Under the pieces are notes generated by a model. That model was given only the letters and a program-made list of their open reading frames with translations, did not search any database and was not told where the DNA came from. From Gyromitra esculenta (taxonomy: Eukaryota > Ascomycota > Pezizomycetes > Pezizales > Discinaceae), in contig JBCAML010000012.1 in the NCBI GenBank assembly GCA_038503075.1, positions 496,001 to 560,000 on the forward strand: a stretch of 64,000 bases of DNA, written 5' to 3'. Within the stretch, counting starts at the first letter, position 1, and the number at the start of each line of letters is the position of its first letter. Below are positions 44,707-56,163 of the stretch, in pieces. The position numbers and the translations under genes are program-made.

Positions 44707-46696
44707 AACATCCTCCGTCCCTGCTACAACCTCTTCGATTGAAAGTTCACCACCACCTTTTGTGTTGCAAAGGCGTTACACACAGCCAAAACTCTATAGC
44801 ACTTCAGCTTCATTTCATTGCCCCGTTCCTAAAAACAAGTTGGATTGTTGTTTTAACAACACCACTCCGATCGCATGTCTTCAGAAGACACAGCAAGAAT
44901 CTTCACACCTTTCTTCCCCTCCCTCCAAAGAGGTGAAGCCTCTACCACTCCTGCCTCCTCCGCAAATGCCATGGCGGAACCAAGAACCCCCTCACCATCA
45001 AAACGGCAGAGAGCTGACACCTCTCCTCCATCACCACCTGTTTTTTCCCACCCCACTAATTTGATTTCTATGATCCAAAATAAGGACAACGGGATCACAG
45101 GAGCCCCCATGACCCTAAAGACAGTTAGCCAGTTCCTAACAAAGGCTGACGAACTGAATCACACCAACTTCACCTCCCTCCTTAACATGATCCAGCATCT
45201 ACAAAGCGAGATCACTCTACTGAAAGAGGCTGCTAAGAGTCCAGCACCTCTCCCAGACATGTTTCCAGAGTCTCCAACTCTGAGCAAACAAGAGCGCATG
45301 CACCTTCTCACAGTAGGGAAAGCAGCGCCCCCAGCACCACCTGCACCACTTAGTGCTCCTGCTCCTCCTGCTCCTGCTGCTGCAATCCCTGCTCCTCCTG
45401 CCCCAAAGCCTGTGCAATGGGCCCAGGTGGCCTCCAGCAAACCCAAGAGAAAACCCCAACCAACAAAGGCTAAACAGGCTGCTAATGCCCCTGCCCCTAA
45501 GACTTCATCTTCCTCTCCCTCGACATCTCCCACCATGCGCGCTCGCCGTTTGATCGTCAAACGCGATGGCACCCCCCTTTCTCAAGGGTCACCCAAGGAA
45601 CTCAGAGATAAACTTAACTCTGCCATTGGTTCCATCACCATCCAGTCTGTGGCAATAGACACACATTCCCAGAATGTGTAGTTGACGGTCATGAACAATA
45701 TGTTTGCCAACACCCATTACAGAAAAGTTGGTCAATTTCTTCACCTAATCCCAGGAGCTCGCTCCCTACACCTTGACGAACCATTGCACCAACATGTTGT
45801 ACATGGTATCCCCACTTCCATGGAGCCCTCTGCCATCCAGCAAGAACTCTGCAACTTCAACCCTGGCCTTATCATGGGCATCCCCCCCAGATGGCTCACT
45901 CTACCTGAAAAACGAAGAGGAAAAACAGTTTCCTCAATTGTTATCACACTCTCTGGCCCCAAAGCTAATGAGATTGCCAACCGCACTTGCTTATCCGCCT
46001 TCTCTACCACTGTTAGATCCGAACGCAAACTCCGCTTTGGACCCTCCACCCAGTGTTCCCAATGCCACAAATTTGGACACCACACAAACAAATGCCCCAA
46101 TCAACCATGCTGTCGCTGGTGTGTTGGACTTCATCCCACTGCAGCACATAGCTGCCCCACACTCTCTTGCTCAACTAAAGGCGGCCCCTGCTCTCACACT
46201 CTTGTCAAGTGTGTTAACTGCGACGGACCCCATGAGTCACACCTGAACAGCTGCCCATCACGCCCTTCAAAGGCTCCAGCGCCCCCTCCGGCAGATGACC
46301 AGATGGACCTTTAGGTCATTTTACTTATACTTGTTCAACCCCAACTAACTTTGATTGAAATTTTTTCCTGGCTGCTCTTTACTTCTGTTGCGGCTTTACT
46401 GCGGACCTACTTCTACTGTTTCTCACTGTTTTTTGGTTGTCGTTTACAAGTCTCTTTACTCTCACAGGCATTTGTTGTCAATTTTCCCTGCACTGTTAAG
46501 TTGTTTATCGCAGGAACATTGTCTTGTTCTGTCAGAAGTACCTGGTTCACTTTTCCTTTGTGTTCTCTTTTGTTACCCAGGTAGATAAGGTTGTTTATTT
46601 GGTGGGGACAAGTTTTTTGACTTCATAACCTTTGTGTTGCATAAGTGGTTTTGTACCTAGAAACAATAATCAAATGATTTAAACAAAAAAAAAAAA
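44707..46696 (+). mobile_element. ORF1-only LINE, copy 2, with poly(A)
   Basis: Starts CATCCTCCGTCCCTG at 44707 inside gypsy-1 pol and ends in an A-run at 46682-46696. Contains a 165-bp 5' UTR, ORF1 (44875-46314) and a 380-bp 3' UTR. It has both a 5' end like the other copy and a poly(A) tail, yet no ORF2, so it is structurally complete as an ORF1-only element. No clear target duplication: the two flanks are different parts of pol, so pol was deleted at or after insertion. Confidence 0.85.
44875..46314 (+). pseudogene. LINE ORF1, one in-frame TAG
   Basis: Homologue of the 37193-38656 protein: 480 codons with a single TAG at 45679-45681, where the other copy has a serine codon. N-terminal [17 protein letters not shown], Ala/Pro-rich middle, conserved MRARRLIVKRDGTPLSQGSP, then the zinc knuckles CSQCHKFGHHTNKC, CRWCVGLHPTAAHSC and CVNCDGPHESHLNSC and the same end ADDQMDL. 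Confidence 0.85.
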
Positions 46697-47143
46697 CAAC
46701 ACTCCTACGTATCCTATCAGCAGGAAGACTAGAGCAAGTGGTTGCCAATGGCCGAGTGCTCCGCAAATAACCAGGAATTGGCTAGTAAGAAAGTTTCCCC
46801 CTTTTTCGCCAATTATGGTTACCACCCTTGCTTTGATACAACCCTCCTTCCTGTTCGGACTACTCCGCAAATTATAGATCCTGCTGTGTTCACTCAGAGG
46901 ATGCAGGAACTATATGACTACCTCATGACACAGATAAAGACAGCCCAGGACATCCAGGAAACCGCTACTAATAAGCATCGCATGCCAGCTCCTGCCTATA
47001 AGGTCAATGATCCCGTCTTCATCTCGATGAAGAATATTCGAACGACCCGTAATGCCAGGAAACTAGACTGGAAATGGATGGGACCTTACCCTGTTAAGAA
47101 GATTGTATCGCCTTTTGCCTATGATGTAACAGAGGTAGTCCTA
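46697..47143 (+). pseudogene. Gypsy-1 integrase C-terminal fragment
   Basis: Reads SKWLPMAECSANNQ, SPFFANYGYHPCFDTTLL and NDPVFISMKNIRTTRNARKL, then WKWMGPYPVKKIVSPFAYDV: the end of a Ty3/gypsy integrase catalytic core and C-terminal domain. TAG at 46729-46731 sits where the conserved sequence has Trp. It differs from the gypsy-2 integrase end at 38822-39399, so I assign it to gypsy-1 on context. It is cut by the LTR starting at 47144. Confidence 0.75.
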
Positions 47144-47553
47144 TTTCACGGATTAAGAATTGAGGATAGGGTTAGGTTTTGGTGCGACGGGTGTTATGGG
47201 TTCTGGGTCTGTTGTCATAATGTTATTGTTCTTCGGTTGTTTTCGATTATTGGATTTGTTGGGAAAAGCGGGGTATTTTAGAGGTGGATTTCGTTCGCTT
47301 GTTGTTCTTCTTCTTTTCTCTCTTTAAGCAACGTTCTCTTTTCACTTCTGCTGTATTCGTTATAATTCCACTTCAATTCTACCTCAGAATCCCCGCTGCC
47401 GCCGTGAAACATTGCCGATACTTCACCTGGAAGTATACTCTTCGTAGGACCTGTAGACTATACCTCACTTTTCGAACGTATTGGTTTCCCGCTTAAGTAG
47501 CACTGCTCACCTTCAGGGATACTGAAGGGCTTAACGAGAAGCCATCCGTGAGA
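47144..47553 (+). repeat. Solo LTR1 in integrase fragment
   Basis: TTTCACGG at 47144 to CCGTGAGA ending 47553, with a perfect 5-bp target duplication TCCTA (47139-47143 and 47554-47558). Contains GGGTATTTTAG, the start box AAGCAACGTTCTC and GTAGCACTGCTCACC. Confidence 0.9.
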
Positions 47554-47568
47554 TCCTACTGCTCTAGA

Positions 47569-48276
47569 GTGGGAATAGGTGTGGGAATACGGCCGTTGCA
47601 AATACTAGAAATCAGGTTGAGATGTTAAGAGTATTTTTCGTGCAAAGTACTCAATAATCTTAAGGGCTCTACTCGGTAGTATTCTGTCTGATGAGACTGG
47701 GGAGAAGAGCAACAGGTGGCGGGGCCATGGACTATCTTTATAGTGCTGCTGACTCGCCGTCCTCTTTCTGTTCTACTCTGATGGGGGCCCGTCAAGACCC
47801 TGAGAACATGCCAAGCTATTGCGGGTGGGGCACCTCAGGATTCAGCTGGTGATCACTTCAACGCTCTCCGGCACTCCTTGGTTGTTCTGTCCAGTTAGAC
47901 CTTCTAGATCCGCCAGCTGCATGCCATGCTTATGCGTGATGCAGGAATTGGCGCTGATCAATCTATTGTTGCATGTGAGGTGTCCTGCACTTAATAGATT
48001 CCCTATTGCCGCGCCAATGGCTCTGGGCCACTGGTACATGCACAGATGGGTTGGGAACGCCACCACAGGAGCTTCCTGTGTTTGGTATCACTGGAGATAT
48101 ATCATTGGCTCGTCAGCTAATGTTATTCTCGCTGGTTCCATTCCATAGAAACAGCAGAGTAGCAGGTATCGTCTAGCATGTGGTAGCTACACCACTCATG
48201 CTGATCCTTACTACTTCTCTGCTTGTCCGGTACTATTATGCTTCACTGCAGGAAATGGTTATGTAGATCCATTACA
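47569..48276 (-). repeat. LTR2 copy, minus orientation
   Basis: Reverse complement of 39668-40376 with scattered differences, from about 47569 (GTGGGAATAGG) to ATCCATTACA ending at 48276. It probably is a solo LTR; no clear target duplication. Together with 39668-40376 it forms an inverted pair 7.2 kb apart that encloses gypsy-1 copy 1 and LINE copy 2. Confidence 0.75.
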
Positions 48277-48388
48277 AATTGTTATTAGTTAGAATGTCGG
48301 GAGTGGGATTGTGGGTGCTATTCTTTTTGGGTATTTTTATATTTGTGTTTGTTATTGGTTTATGCTGTTTTGTTTTGTTTTAGTTTTA

Positions 48389-48861
48389 CAGTAGCCAGCG
48401 AAAGTTCTGCAAATATGTGGATAGCAACGAAAAGGATCGCCTCTTTTCCCACCACCGCACAACACATCAAGCTGTAGGTACAAACACCTATTAACCAATG
48501 GAGAGGCTAGTGTAATATTGTTAGAATATTATTCCATATCTCTTAGCCTTCTTTGAGGTGCTTTTGGGGGAAAAATGAGATGTTGTTGCTCTGTGCTTTA
48601 TTGTCTTGACGCCACTTTGCAGAACTTTTGCCAGCAGCCAACAATTGCGAAAATCCCACTTTTGTGGTTTCTCAGCAATGATACCAGTAAATACCCAAGA
48701 AGTTTGATAAATATACTATCCTATGCCTTGTATTATCTTAGCAAAATCTAGGGGATTTTTCCTATTAATTTTGGTAGCTATATCTCTTATTTCCTGACCT
48801 CAAAAACTGGTGTTCCATCCCGTTGCTAAGCACAGATTTGCAGAACTTTCGCCGGCTACTG
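48389..48861. mobile_element. hAT-like MITE, 473 bp, 8-bp TSD
   Basis: Terminal inverted repeats of about 45 bp: left CAGTAGCCAGCGAAAGTTCT, right (complement) CAGTAGCCGGCGAAAGTTCT, continuing GCAAAT. They are flanked by a perfect 8-bp duplication TAGTTTTA (48381-48388 and 48862-48869). CAG ends and 8-bp duplication are typical of hAT elements. No coding capacity. An internal piece at about 48618-48640 (GCAGAACTTTTGCC) resembles the right end. Confidence 0.85.
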
Positions 48862-48869
48862 TAGTTTTA

Positions 48870-49407
48870 GTTTTTAGTGCGACCGCCATAACCTACGGGT
48901 TGGATGCGAGAATGACATATCTATCTCTCTATCTATCCGTTATCGAAATATTATAATAAATCATCCGGCGACAAAGAGTAAGGAGATCAAAAGTTATAAT
49001 ACCAATCTACGCACATCGTATGCCTGCTGCGAATGGATGAGATTTGGAAAACAGTGGATATATCGAGCCGGAATACCCTTCTATGAGCCTTACTTACAAC
49101 TTCAATCCTATAGCGTATTGTTTGCTGAGCGCGATAACTCAATCTCTCAATCTCTGGTTGAAACATAGGGTAGCCTTTGCAACTACATGCACTCTTATAG
49201 TATACAAGGACCACAGCATGCCAGCTCTTATACTCCTCCAAATCTCTTTTATACCATCCTCCATGGTTGCCCAAATATATAGAAACGCACACACATGATA
49301 CATAACAGGGTTAGATGAGGTAGAACACACGTTAAAAGGCAAGCAACATAAGTCTTAGTAATCTTTTTGGAAGGTCATTTGAATGGGCCTTGACGACTAA
49401 AAGATTT
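48870..49407. other. Intergenic, nothing recognised
   Basis: About 540 bp between the MITE and the 3' end of the THOC5-like gene. Short frames only. Confidence 0.4.
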
Positions 49408-50175
49408 TCAGTAAATATCGAATCGTAATACTCTATAGACAAAGAGACAGCAAACCTCAACTATATTCCCTGGTTAGCAAGCTAAATAAATACCAGAGAT
49501 AAATTAGCAGAGTACGTACTAAATTTCTTCAACTGTTCGTCTAAACTTGCCAAATCTTCCTTGCGTTTCTTATTTTCGGCAATCAGAGACTGTTTTTTTG
49601 CAACCAGTTCTTTTCTCTGCTTCTCTAGATCTTCGCGGACAACCTTTTCGTTATTTAGCCGGGCGATCATGAAATTATGTGGGTCGTCTTGTTGGTGTTG
49701 AGGATGTAAGGTCAGAAATTCCTCCTTGGAAATTAGTGGTAGCGAAGTGTACTGGTGACTTCTCTTTGATTAATACCGGATTCTAATACCGGATTCTGGA
49801 AGAAAAGGAAAACATGGGAGCATACGGGAAATCTCTGCAAGCATTGATCTCTCCACGTAGATGTCTCTGCTCATAGTAAAGGTTTTGCAACTGCAAATGA
49901 AGCCTGTCCACCTCCCGGCGCACGTCGCTCGTTGTTTCTTTCGCTTCGCGGGTGGACATGATGGCCGTGCGATGCAAACTTTTTAGCTGCGTCATCAATG
50001 CATTGAGTAGCTTATGCGTGCGTGATCGATTAATTCGATCGTCTTCGGAAAGTTCTGCAGTCCCATTGTTTTCAATCGTTGACAAGATTTGGTGGCAGAG
50101 AACGCGGGTACGTTCTCCTACAGCGAGACAGTCGAGGAGCGAGAGGTCGGTGACAGTTGTTTCATGAATCGCCAT
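49408..50175 (-). CDS. THO complex subunit 5 homologue
   Basis: THOC5-type subunit of the THO/TREX complex, which couples transcription to mRNP assembly and export in the nucleus. Exons on the minus strand: 49826-50175, 49520-49758, and a short last exon 49408-49460; total 213 aa. The conserved helical core is clear: EVDRLHLQLQNLYYEQRHLR and EINACRDFP, then (after the intron) YTSLPLISKEEFLTLHPQHQ, and MIARLNNEKVVREDLEKQRK with the coiled coil LIAENKKRKEDLASLDEQL. This matches fungal members, which keep only the N-terminal part of metazoan THOC5. Acceptor GAGAAG at 49759 was chosen because it restores FPHQYTSLPLIS. The last exon is uncertain. Starts 236 bp from, and divergent to, the methyltransferase gene. 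Confidence 0.85.
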
Positions 50176-50410
50176 TGAAAGGTGTGTATTCAAACTCTAG
50201 GTAAACGGACGTTATTCGCTGTGGCGGTGAGCTGGGTGAAGTGACCTGCGATAGAGAATCGAGAGTTGTTGCTCTGTTTCCATGACCGATTTGTTGCAGC
50301 AACACGCTAAGGTAGGCCAAGCAACACTGATCACGGGATCTCTTTCAGCGGCCACACCCATCAGAAACCTTTCACCACATACAACTGTATCGGATCCACG
50401 ATCTATCATC
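50176..50410. promoter_or_regulatory. Bidirectional promoter region
   Basis: The 235 bp between divergent start codons at 50175 (minus) and 50411 (plus) should hold promoters for both genes. The plus-strand frame is open from an ATG at 50282, so the second gene's start could be further upstream and the shared region only about 105 bp. Confidence 0.4.
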
Positions 50411-51608
50411 ATGCACTACATCAGACTATTAAAAACTCCTCGGTTTTCTGCAGGGGCTGGAGATCGCCCTGGATCAGTGTCGGCATTGGTCACAATCACA
50501 TCAGATCTGGGCGATTCATTTTTCCCTCGGGACGCAACGATAACTACCAAGCTACTTTGGAAGCATGGATCGGTAGAGGAACAACTAGTTTCTAGGGAAT
50601 TCCAGTGGAAAATGGGTATGAGAGCTATCAGAATTGAGCTGAAATTCATCTCATCAAAAGCAACACTTTCCGGAGTTGCATCCCTGGTCCTCTCAGTCAT
50701 ATCAGATGCAATATCCATAGCCGATAATATCTCTCAGTCAGTGGATGGAGACCTAGAGATTATCTCGGCGTATAGCCCTTCATTTAGATTAATTGATGGA
50801 AATGAGGCCGAAAGACTTGTCCAAAGAAGGTTTGATATTGGCCTGGATAACATCTTAACGATTTGGGAAGAAACTGGAGAAAGCATTGCCCGGCACATAT
50901 GGTAAATTTGTTCGACCTGAAACCTAAAGCGAAGAAAATAAATTTCACTAACCAAGAGGAATTCTTCCCTATAGGGATGGGGGTCTTGCATTGACAACGT
51001 ACTTGGCACAGAATGTTAACAGAGACGGCCGTGGAACGGACAAGCTAAGTGCCTTGCATAATCAGTTAGCATCGGGTAGGAGTCTTAGAATTCTAGAGGT
51101 TGGAAGTGGGTATGGTAAACCCTCTCCAATCTATTATTAAGTGGCTTACACTCCAAGGTGTGGTATTGTGGGCCTAGCACTAGCATTACTACATGATCTA
51201 TGTCATGTCACCATGACGGACCTAGCTCTTGCCGGGGATATTCTCCGAAGAAATTTAAAAACCGCAAATCTCCGAGGGAAAGCAATTTTTGAGGCCTTGG
51301 ACTGGGATCAACCTATACCAAAAAGCCTTGCTTCTCCGCCATGGGATATAATCCTAGTTGCTGATTGCACCTATAACGTGTCGAGTGCTCCTTCATTGGT
51401 TGGAGTCCTTACCAAATTGGTTGGAAGCTCATTTGACACTGTGATCGTACTTGCACATAAGAAACGACATGCCAGTGAAGACTTTTTTTTTGAGCTCATG
51501 GACACTCTTTTTGTGGTAGTTGATCGAATTTGTTTTAATAGCGGTGATCAGGAAACTGAGACTCCGGTGGACATATATACTTTTCGGTTAGGGGGTAAAG
51601 GGCTCTGA
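50411..51608 (+). CDS. Class I SAM methyltransferase (METTL21/Methyltransf_16 family)
   Basis: Predicted protein-lysine N-methyltransferase. Exons 50411-50901, 50975-51109, 51158-51608 give 358 aa in one frame. The start MHYIRLLKTPRF resembles fungal members; an in-frame ATG 43 codons upstream (50282) is the alternative. The SAM fold shows motif I split by intron 2, ILEVGSG|CGIVGLALAL, then VTMTDL (acidic end of strand 2), and motif IV WDIILVADCTYN, in place of the usual D-x-x-Y segment, followed by a C-terminal strand pair (VDIYTFRLGG). An N-terminal beta-rich region including TITSDLGDSFFPRDA is also typical. Substrate cannot be told from sequence; relatives modify translation factors and chaperones. 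Confidence 0.88.
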
Positions 51609-52888
51609 GATGCATTTATAGTTGTAAACTAAAGATTTTATTGATCTTTCATTTATTTCGAACTAGAATATCATACACAGTCATAACTTCTCAAATTAGT
51701 GACAATTGGCTCAGATTGGGTCTAACTTAACTTCGGGTTTGGTACCTAGGTTCATAGTGTCGCCAGACGCTGAAACACGGCGTGGTGGATGCTCTCCGAT
51801 TAAACATAAATATCAATTTATGCAAAGCGGTCGTAGTTCAGTTCCAGTCATTTCACGGATAAGTTACACATGCCCAATGAAAGGATTTACACATTTGGGA
51901 GTTTTGGCTCTTAAGTAGGTTGATTTTTGCGAATTATAGCTTTGTTGATAATAATCCTAGACATTTATTTCATGCTGAGCAGCATTTCAGGGTGTGAAAG
52001 CATCATAGTGGTTTGTCTTGGTTACTCTAGCAAACTGGCTATCCGAAATAGACGCGACGGTATAAAAACTGCATCTGTTATTTCGGTGTCAGCCTTTGTA
52101 TATTATATTAACTTTCGGGATGATACAGGAACCAGCAGTTATACACTTTGCAAAAACGACTTTCAGGCACCTCACTTGCGTTTTTTCCAAGAGCCTGATG
52201 TTACAAATCGTGAATAACTTAATCGTGCAAGGTGCTGGCTGTCATTTAAATGTCACTCGGCCTGATGGAAACTCTTAAAAAAACGACGGGATCAACATCC
52301 AGATATTGTGAGTCCGATGATCGACCCAATAATAGACTGGAAAAAGAAGTCATGTACGTAGGTGTTCTCAGTGTCTATAAATTGCAACGGTTAAGGGGGC
52401 TGAAAACTGCCAGAATCTGCAAGGTCGATCGCCAGCCTTCTGGAAACGATTTATAGTTCGGCGACCAAATTAAGCTATGCCTGAGCACACTGACCCAATC
52501 ATTTGCTGATTGTGAAATGAAACACATACAGGGTTGTCCTCGCTTCTCGCCTCCTCCCAAAGCCCCGGATGACAGCATGAAGCCCTAAGACCAGAGTGTT
52601 CACATCAACGGGACTACGTTTGTATGGCTTCTTGCCACCAGATATCGTAGCTCCAAGCAAGGTAGGCATGACTAACGTTGCGCATGCCTACTGTTTCACA
52701 ACAAGGAAGAGAACGGGAGGCCCTGGACAGTGTGGGTTGATCTTCCCAATCTATGGATGTTGGGTCTGCCAAGTGCTTAGCCAAAATCCCTGTGGGTAAC
52801 TTTCCCAGATAAAACATCCATCAGAACACTGGAGGTGTCAGCGAGGCAGAGGGTATAACGAGGCTTGGCGGTCTTGGTTAACAAACTG
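51609..52888. other. Intergenic, nothing recognised
   Basis: About 1.3 kb with short frames of random appearance only. The first 100 bp are likely the 3' UTR of the methyltransferase. Confidence 0.4.
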
Positions 52889-52996
52889 ATATACTCATAT
52901 CGCCGACAACCGACTAACCCACGTGACCTGATTTTGGTGGTGAATTTGCTATATACGATCATGTGGTTTAGTCGGTTGTCGGCGACATAAGTACTC
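52889..52996. repeat. Hairpin element A of a tandem pair
   Basis: Arms CGCCGACAACCGACTAACCC (52901-52920) and the complement of GTTTAGTCGGTTGTCGGCG (52966-52984) pair over at least 25 bp; a weaker match extends outward to about 52889 and 52996. The loop contains CACGTGACC. Confidence 0.65.
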
Positions 52997-53095
52997 AAGC
53001 GGCCGGAATCTTTTCAGCTCATATAATCAGCTAATGAGAAGTTAACCTGTCAAATCGGGTCACATGACCTGAAAAGATTTCGGCCGCTTGAGTAC
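52991..53095. repeat. Hairpin element B of a tandem pair
   Basis: A 30-bp inverted repeat with two mismatches: left GTACTCAAGCGGCCGGAATC (from 52991), right ending GATTTCGGCCGCTTGAGTAC (53095). The loop contains GGGTCACATGACC. Its left end shares GTACTC with the right end of hairpin A. Confidence 0.7.
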
Positions 53096-54231
53096 ATTTT
53101 GTGGCGAAACATTCCATTTGCTACTCAAGCATCGTTATACCCCTGCCTCGCTGACCCCTCCACCGATCTAACCTAGTGGGTAAGAATTCAATTAAAGTAA
53201 ATACAAGCTTACTCTTTTTGCTGCCACCTCACGGTCAAGGAACCATGAGTTGAGATGGAAATGCTTACCACTCCGCTTAATCCTCGCGCCCGGGTAAAAT
53301 GGTAGCCACATGTTTACGGAAAAACAAAACCGAGCATAAACAGATACAGGCGTTAGCATTCTCACAGACTCAGGGCAAACCAGATGCAGGCAAGGCCGCG
53401 AAAAAGACAAGAAATGCTGTCGAGGTGTACTTGTGCTCTAGCGTAAGTAACTGAAAACAAAGGTAAGATTTTGGCCAACCAAATGTTGAAATGCTGCTGC
53501 GGGACGAATTAAAAAGCATTGCCACCAAAAGGCATTTTCAGATATGGTTCCGACTGTCTAAAAGGTGGACCAAACTAGAAACGTTCTTGGCACTGGGCTA
53601 GGCTTTAATTTGAGAAAAGTGCGTGAAGACGCGAGAATATTGAGGACCATAAGAGGTATATGGTACCGCCTCCAGAAATACAGAGTAGTTAGCATAGCAT
53701 AATTGTAAAATCTAAACCGTTCAAGTTCTATATTCAGAACGTACCAAAATGAATAAATCAACGCTCAGGAGCTAGAAATGGCGTGCAAAACAAAATGAAA
53801 AAGCGATACACGGGCTATAAGCAACGAGGTGTATGAGCTACAGAAATCAAGTGCACAGGTGTTTGGCAACGCATACGACAGTCAGGACAATATGCGAAAT
53901 ATTAAGAAATCATTCTTCAAGAAGCATTGGCGGATATTGGAAAGTTGTTGAACTCAAAATAAAAAAACCGGCGGCCAGAGGGTCTCAATTTTACTTGGCA
54001 TATGCATGTTTTTCAGTTTATGAGAGTTCAGTGAAAGTCTTTACAGGTACAAAACGCCCTGGCAGACACAAATGGTAGGAAACAAATGACATTACAGGTT
54101 AAACATGGTGAAGGCTGGAGCAAGAAGGTCTGTGAAAGAATTGCTTGCCATGAAGCTCTGTAGATCAAAAAACAAATGATACAAGTTGCAGGTCAGGGAG
54201 AACAGGCAAAGATAGCAAGTTCTCAAGGAGC
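53096..54231. other. Intergenic, nothing recognised
   Basis: About 1.1 kb without a convincing gene or repeat. Confidence 0.4.
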
Positions 54232-54360
54232 AAGGTTTCGTCAGGCCCTTTGGTATCCCCAAAGGTGAGCAGTGCTACTTGAACGGAATAACAGGACAGG
54301 AGTTATGCAAAGTTTCCACAGGCTTTGCTTTGACAAGAAGCTGAGGCAACTCTGACAGCA
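54232..54360 (-). repeat. LTR1 remnant
   Basis: The block GGTATCCCCAAAGGTGAGCAGTGCTACTTG-type sequence (54249-54282) is the complement of the 3' part of LTR1, closest to the LTR ending at 23029. Only about 130 bp remain, ending where the dispersed repeat arm starts. Confidence 0.65.
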
Positions 54361-55470
54361 TTGGCAAAAAATTTATTCCTCAACAGAGGGCAGAGCAATG
54401 CTCATGCCTCGGTTGCCTCTCTGGGAAATCTTGACCAATGATTTTTCCTCACTGACCTTTGCGTCACGTTTGGGACAATGTCTGTCCTTGCTGGCCTCGG
54501 CAGAGGTAAAGCGCCCAAAGCCCATCCTCCACAGAAGTGCGACGCAACACTCTATCTCCAGTAAGGAGCAACGCAATGGTCTTCCCCTACAGAGGAACAG
54601 AGCTATGTTCATTGTCCTCTCTGACCTTGACAAAGGTAAAGCACTTACACCCTTTCTCCATAGAGAAGTAGCGCTCTGTTTTTCATCTCCATGAGGAAGG
54701 GATTTATCTCTTTCTTGTCCATTAGGCTTTTGATCTCACTTGCTCTGTTCCTCAATAGTAAAAATATTCTTTATTTATTTGCTCTCTCTATATATCTCTA
54801 TTGCAATATCTATCTACAGTCTTCAATATCTACAGGTATCTAATTCCCAAACACTATGTACAGGCTTCTATGTCTACAGGTACCCTATTCTCATTATATA
54901 TGTCTGCCTTTCTCCTGCAATGCAGCAACTTCTAAAAAAGAGCAAGCACACCCGATTTGCAAGCAGGAAAGTGTAGGAGATCGAATGCTCACTACTAGCA
55001 AGCAGTGGAGAGGTGAAATGCTCACTTCTAGCAAGCAGTCAAGGGGGTTAATAGTTCACTCACTGCAGGCAGTTGAGAGGGGTCAATAGTTCTTGCGCTG
55101 CAGGCTGTGGGGGGGTTAAAAGCTTGCTCGCTGCAGGCAGTGAGGGGGACAAAAGTTTGCTCCTAGCAGGCAATAGGGAGGGGACAAAAACTTGCTCAAA
55201 GTAGCCAGAGGCAGTTGTTATACCTGTACCTTTTGAAGGAGTTCCTGGCCCTGGAGTTACCCTATCTTTGGAGTTACCCTACTTTAGCACCTTCCGGATC
55301 GGGACTGGTGCCTGTTACCCTGCCTCCAATCCTTCCAGTAGGTATAGTATTTGGAGAAGGGGGGACAGCACCAGAAAAGACCTGTCCCGGAGGGCAAAAG
55401 TAACCCCTAAGCCGTCAAGCAAAACCGTCCGGCGGAATGGGACCCGGAGGGTATGTAGGGGAAGTGTCTA
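54361..55470 (+). repeat. Dispersed repeat, left arm of a large inverted pair
   Basis: Three modules: an A/T-rich promoter-like part with CTTGCTCTGTTCCTCAA and TTTATTTATTTGCTCTCTC (54361-54960); a minisatellite of about 35-bp units built on GCAGGCAGT and a G-run (54960-55200); and a module with ACCCGGAGGG and GTTACCCT blocks (55200-55470). All three recur in opposite orientation at 56740-57720, but with the third module on the other side, as if they were LTR and internal region of a small retroelement. Confidence 0.6.
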
Positions 55471-55822
55471 GCTTCGCTGTGGTTCAAACGGATTGCGAAT
55501 CGGACCAAAACTGGCGGAGTTACAGACTGACAAAGATAAGGGAACGCAATGCTACGCGACGATTCAGATAGGCGAAATGATCGTCTCGAAGAGACGAACG
55601 CAATGAAGACGAATACGTAACTCCCGTGTTACCAACATGCATATTGCTCGGAGAATCGTGGATCGGGGCCAGGGAACTCAATGGGGTATCGGGTATGGAG
55701 ATAAGGCGAAGTGGTTTCATGTTGTCATCGTAGTTAGCGCCTCTACACCACACTATACCCAAACATAGTAGAGAGGAGGCATTATAAATACTCTCGCAGT
55801 GGATGTAAACTCTGAGTCGGAT

Positions 55823-56163
55823 CATTAGTGACGAAGAACGAGCCTTATCAATATTATATTGTTTCTAGCAAAATTACTTCCGTGCAATTTACTCCTTTAC
55901 TTGTGAATTACTTTTATCTCGCTTAGCAAGGCCTTGGCCCTTCAGCGTTAGCTATTAAAACCTTACTATTGGAAGTTCTTCACAGAACTTTGCTCGATCC
56001 CTACTTTGAACCCTACGGTTATCTATTAGCGGTTCATAAGAAGCAGTTAGGACTTGCGCCTGTGTATTGTGTTGCGGATAGCAACCAGGCAGGTTATAGC
56101 GTCTAGATTGTTATCTAAAGCTTCTTGGAGATTTCCTGTGCGGTAAGAAGTACCGGTCTTACA
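55823..56163 (+). repeat. LTR3 copy
   Basis: Matches 20660-20995 in reverse and 2030-2132 directly, ending GTACCGGTCTTACA at 56163. The sequence before it has a TATA-like ATTATAAATACTC at 55779-55791, so the LTR probably starts further left, perhaps near 55620, which I could not confirm. Confidence 0.6.
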
